Below are positions 63,639-64,000 of a stretch of DNA of 64,000 nucleotides, piece by piece. Position numbers and translations under genes: made by a program. The DNA comes from Paenibacillus sp. NEAU-GSW1 (GTDB lineage Bacteria; Bacillota; Bacilli; Paenibacillales; Paenibacillaceae). The notes below the pieces were generated by a model. That model saw only the letters and a list, made by a program, of their open reading frames with translations, was not told where the DNA came from and ran no database searches. Each line of letters begins with the position of its first letter. Within the stretch, counting starts at the first letter, position 1. Location: assembly GCF_009737085.1 (NCBI RefSeq), contig NZ_WOVL01000023.1:23494-87493 (forward strand). Reading direction: 5' to 3'.

Positions 63639-63754
63639 CTTGGCGACGTCCTACTCTCCCAGGACCCTGCGGTCCAAGTACCATCGGCGCTGGAGGGCTT
63701 AACGGTCGTGTTCGGTATGGGAACGCGTGGTTCCCCTCCGCCATCGCCACCAAA
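63639..63754 (-). rRNA. rrf: 5S ribosomal RNA
   Basis: About 116 bases. The minus strand starts TTTGGTGGCGATGGCGGAGG and has CCATACCGAACACG and the 3' GTAGGACGTCGCCAAG, all 5S landmarks; the ends pair. Ends are approximate. RNase M5 (rnmV, 49 kb) would mature it. Confidence 0.96.
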
Positions 63755-63877
63755 CGGTCAAGGTTGTACCTTGAAAACTGGATGCGAAATGTTTGAACTC
63801 TTTAGCAAGTTCGGGGTCCCCGCAAAGGTATCGGAATTAACTCCGGAAGCATTCGCTTCACTTTGTGGGGCTCCATT

Positions 63878-64000
63878 AGGATAAGCCCTCGACCGATTAG
63901 TACTGGTCAGCTCCACACATTGCTGTGCTTCCACCCCCAGCCTATCAACCTCGTCGTCTTCAAGGGGTCTTACGAATTGGGAAATCTCATCTTGAGGGGG
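63878..64000 (-). rRNA. rrl: 23S ribosomal RNA, 3' end (continues beyond the right edge)
   Basis: The minus strand reads GACGACGAGGTTGATAGGCT, GGTGGAAGCACAGCAATGTG and GAGCTGACCAGTACTAATCG, ending near GAGGGCTTATCC; this is the conserved 3' end of bacterial 23S. The exact end is set by homology. The 123-bp spacer to 5S shows no tRNA. Confidence 0.95.

Overview
The window looks like a core chromosomal segment of a spore-forming Bacillales bacterium, most probably Paenibacillus or a close relative. Gene content and order match the origin-proximal region of Bacillus subtilis read backwards: rRNA operon, csfB, yaaO, tmk, darA, yaaR, holB, ricT, yabA, yabB, rsmI, abrB, tatD, yabE, rnmV, rsmA, yabG, veg, sspF, ispE, purR, ridA, spoVG, glmU, ctc, pth, fin, mfd, spoVT, yabN, rqcP, yabP, yabQ, divIC, yabR, spoIIE, yabS, yabT, tilS, hpt, ftsH. 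Almost every gene is on the minus strand. The right edge is therefore the origin-proximal side, and transcription runs leftward with replication.

Layout, left to right. 1-1.8 kb: NAD synthesis (nadB partial, nadA). 1.9-7.1 kb: a BMP-family nucleoside ABC importer operon with two promoters and PurR-like and CodY-like sites. 7.1-13.0 kb: ftsH, hpt, tilS, kinase yabT and yabS. 13.3-20.5 kb: spoIIE, yabR, divIC, yabQ, yabP, a phosphatase, a membrane protein, rqcP and an HU gene. 20.7-25.5 kb: yabN/mazG, a melA/AraC pair and spoVT. 25.9-36.6 kb: an accessory block between spoVT and mfd, absent from B. subtilis at this place. It holds a winged-helix regulator, an SPFH/RHH pair, a SIMPL protein, a SASP, a small lipoprotein, the urea transporter urtABCDE and a PrsA-like foldase. 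36.6-54.6 kb: mfd, fin, pth, ctc, glmU, spoVG, ridA, purR, ispE, sspF, veg, yabG, rsmA, rnmV, yabE with a c-di-AMP riboswitch, tatD, an HD-domain phosphohydrolase, and abrB on the plus strand. 54.7-62.4 kb: rsmI, a tRNA methyltransferase, yabA, ricT, holB, yaaR, darA, tmk, yaaO, csfB. 62.5-64 kb: two unknown membrane proteins, then 5S and the 3' end of 23S rRNA.

Sporulation control recurs throughout. SpoIIE (phosphatase that activates SigF), Fin and CsfB/Gin (anti-sigma factors, each behind a readable SigF-type promoter), SpoVT, SpoVG, AbrB, RicT, YabP/YabQ, YabG and two SASPs are all here. Visible sites include Spo0A boxes around abrB, a 21-bp-spaced promoter at spoIIE, a SigH-type promoter at spoVG and a SigG-type promoter at sspF. 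Nitrogen and purine control are also readable: a TnrA/GlnR-type operator at urtA, PurR boxes at purR, and a PurR box at the nucleoside importer. c-di-AMP signalling appears twice, as the receptor DarA and as the riboswitch ahead of yabE.

I did not find an unmistakable new multi-gene system. The strongest unexplained signals are (i) several families of short hairpin-forming repeats, two of which sit directly upstream of Shine-Dalgarno sequences, (ii) a 172-bp element with perfect 12-bp terminal inverted repeats, and (iii) a structured RNA ending in a terminator between spoVG and glmU. All assignments come from reading the sequence; no database search was run.
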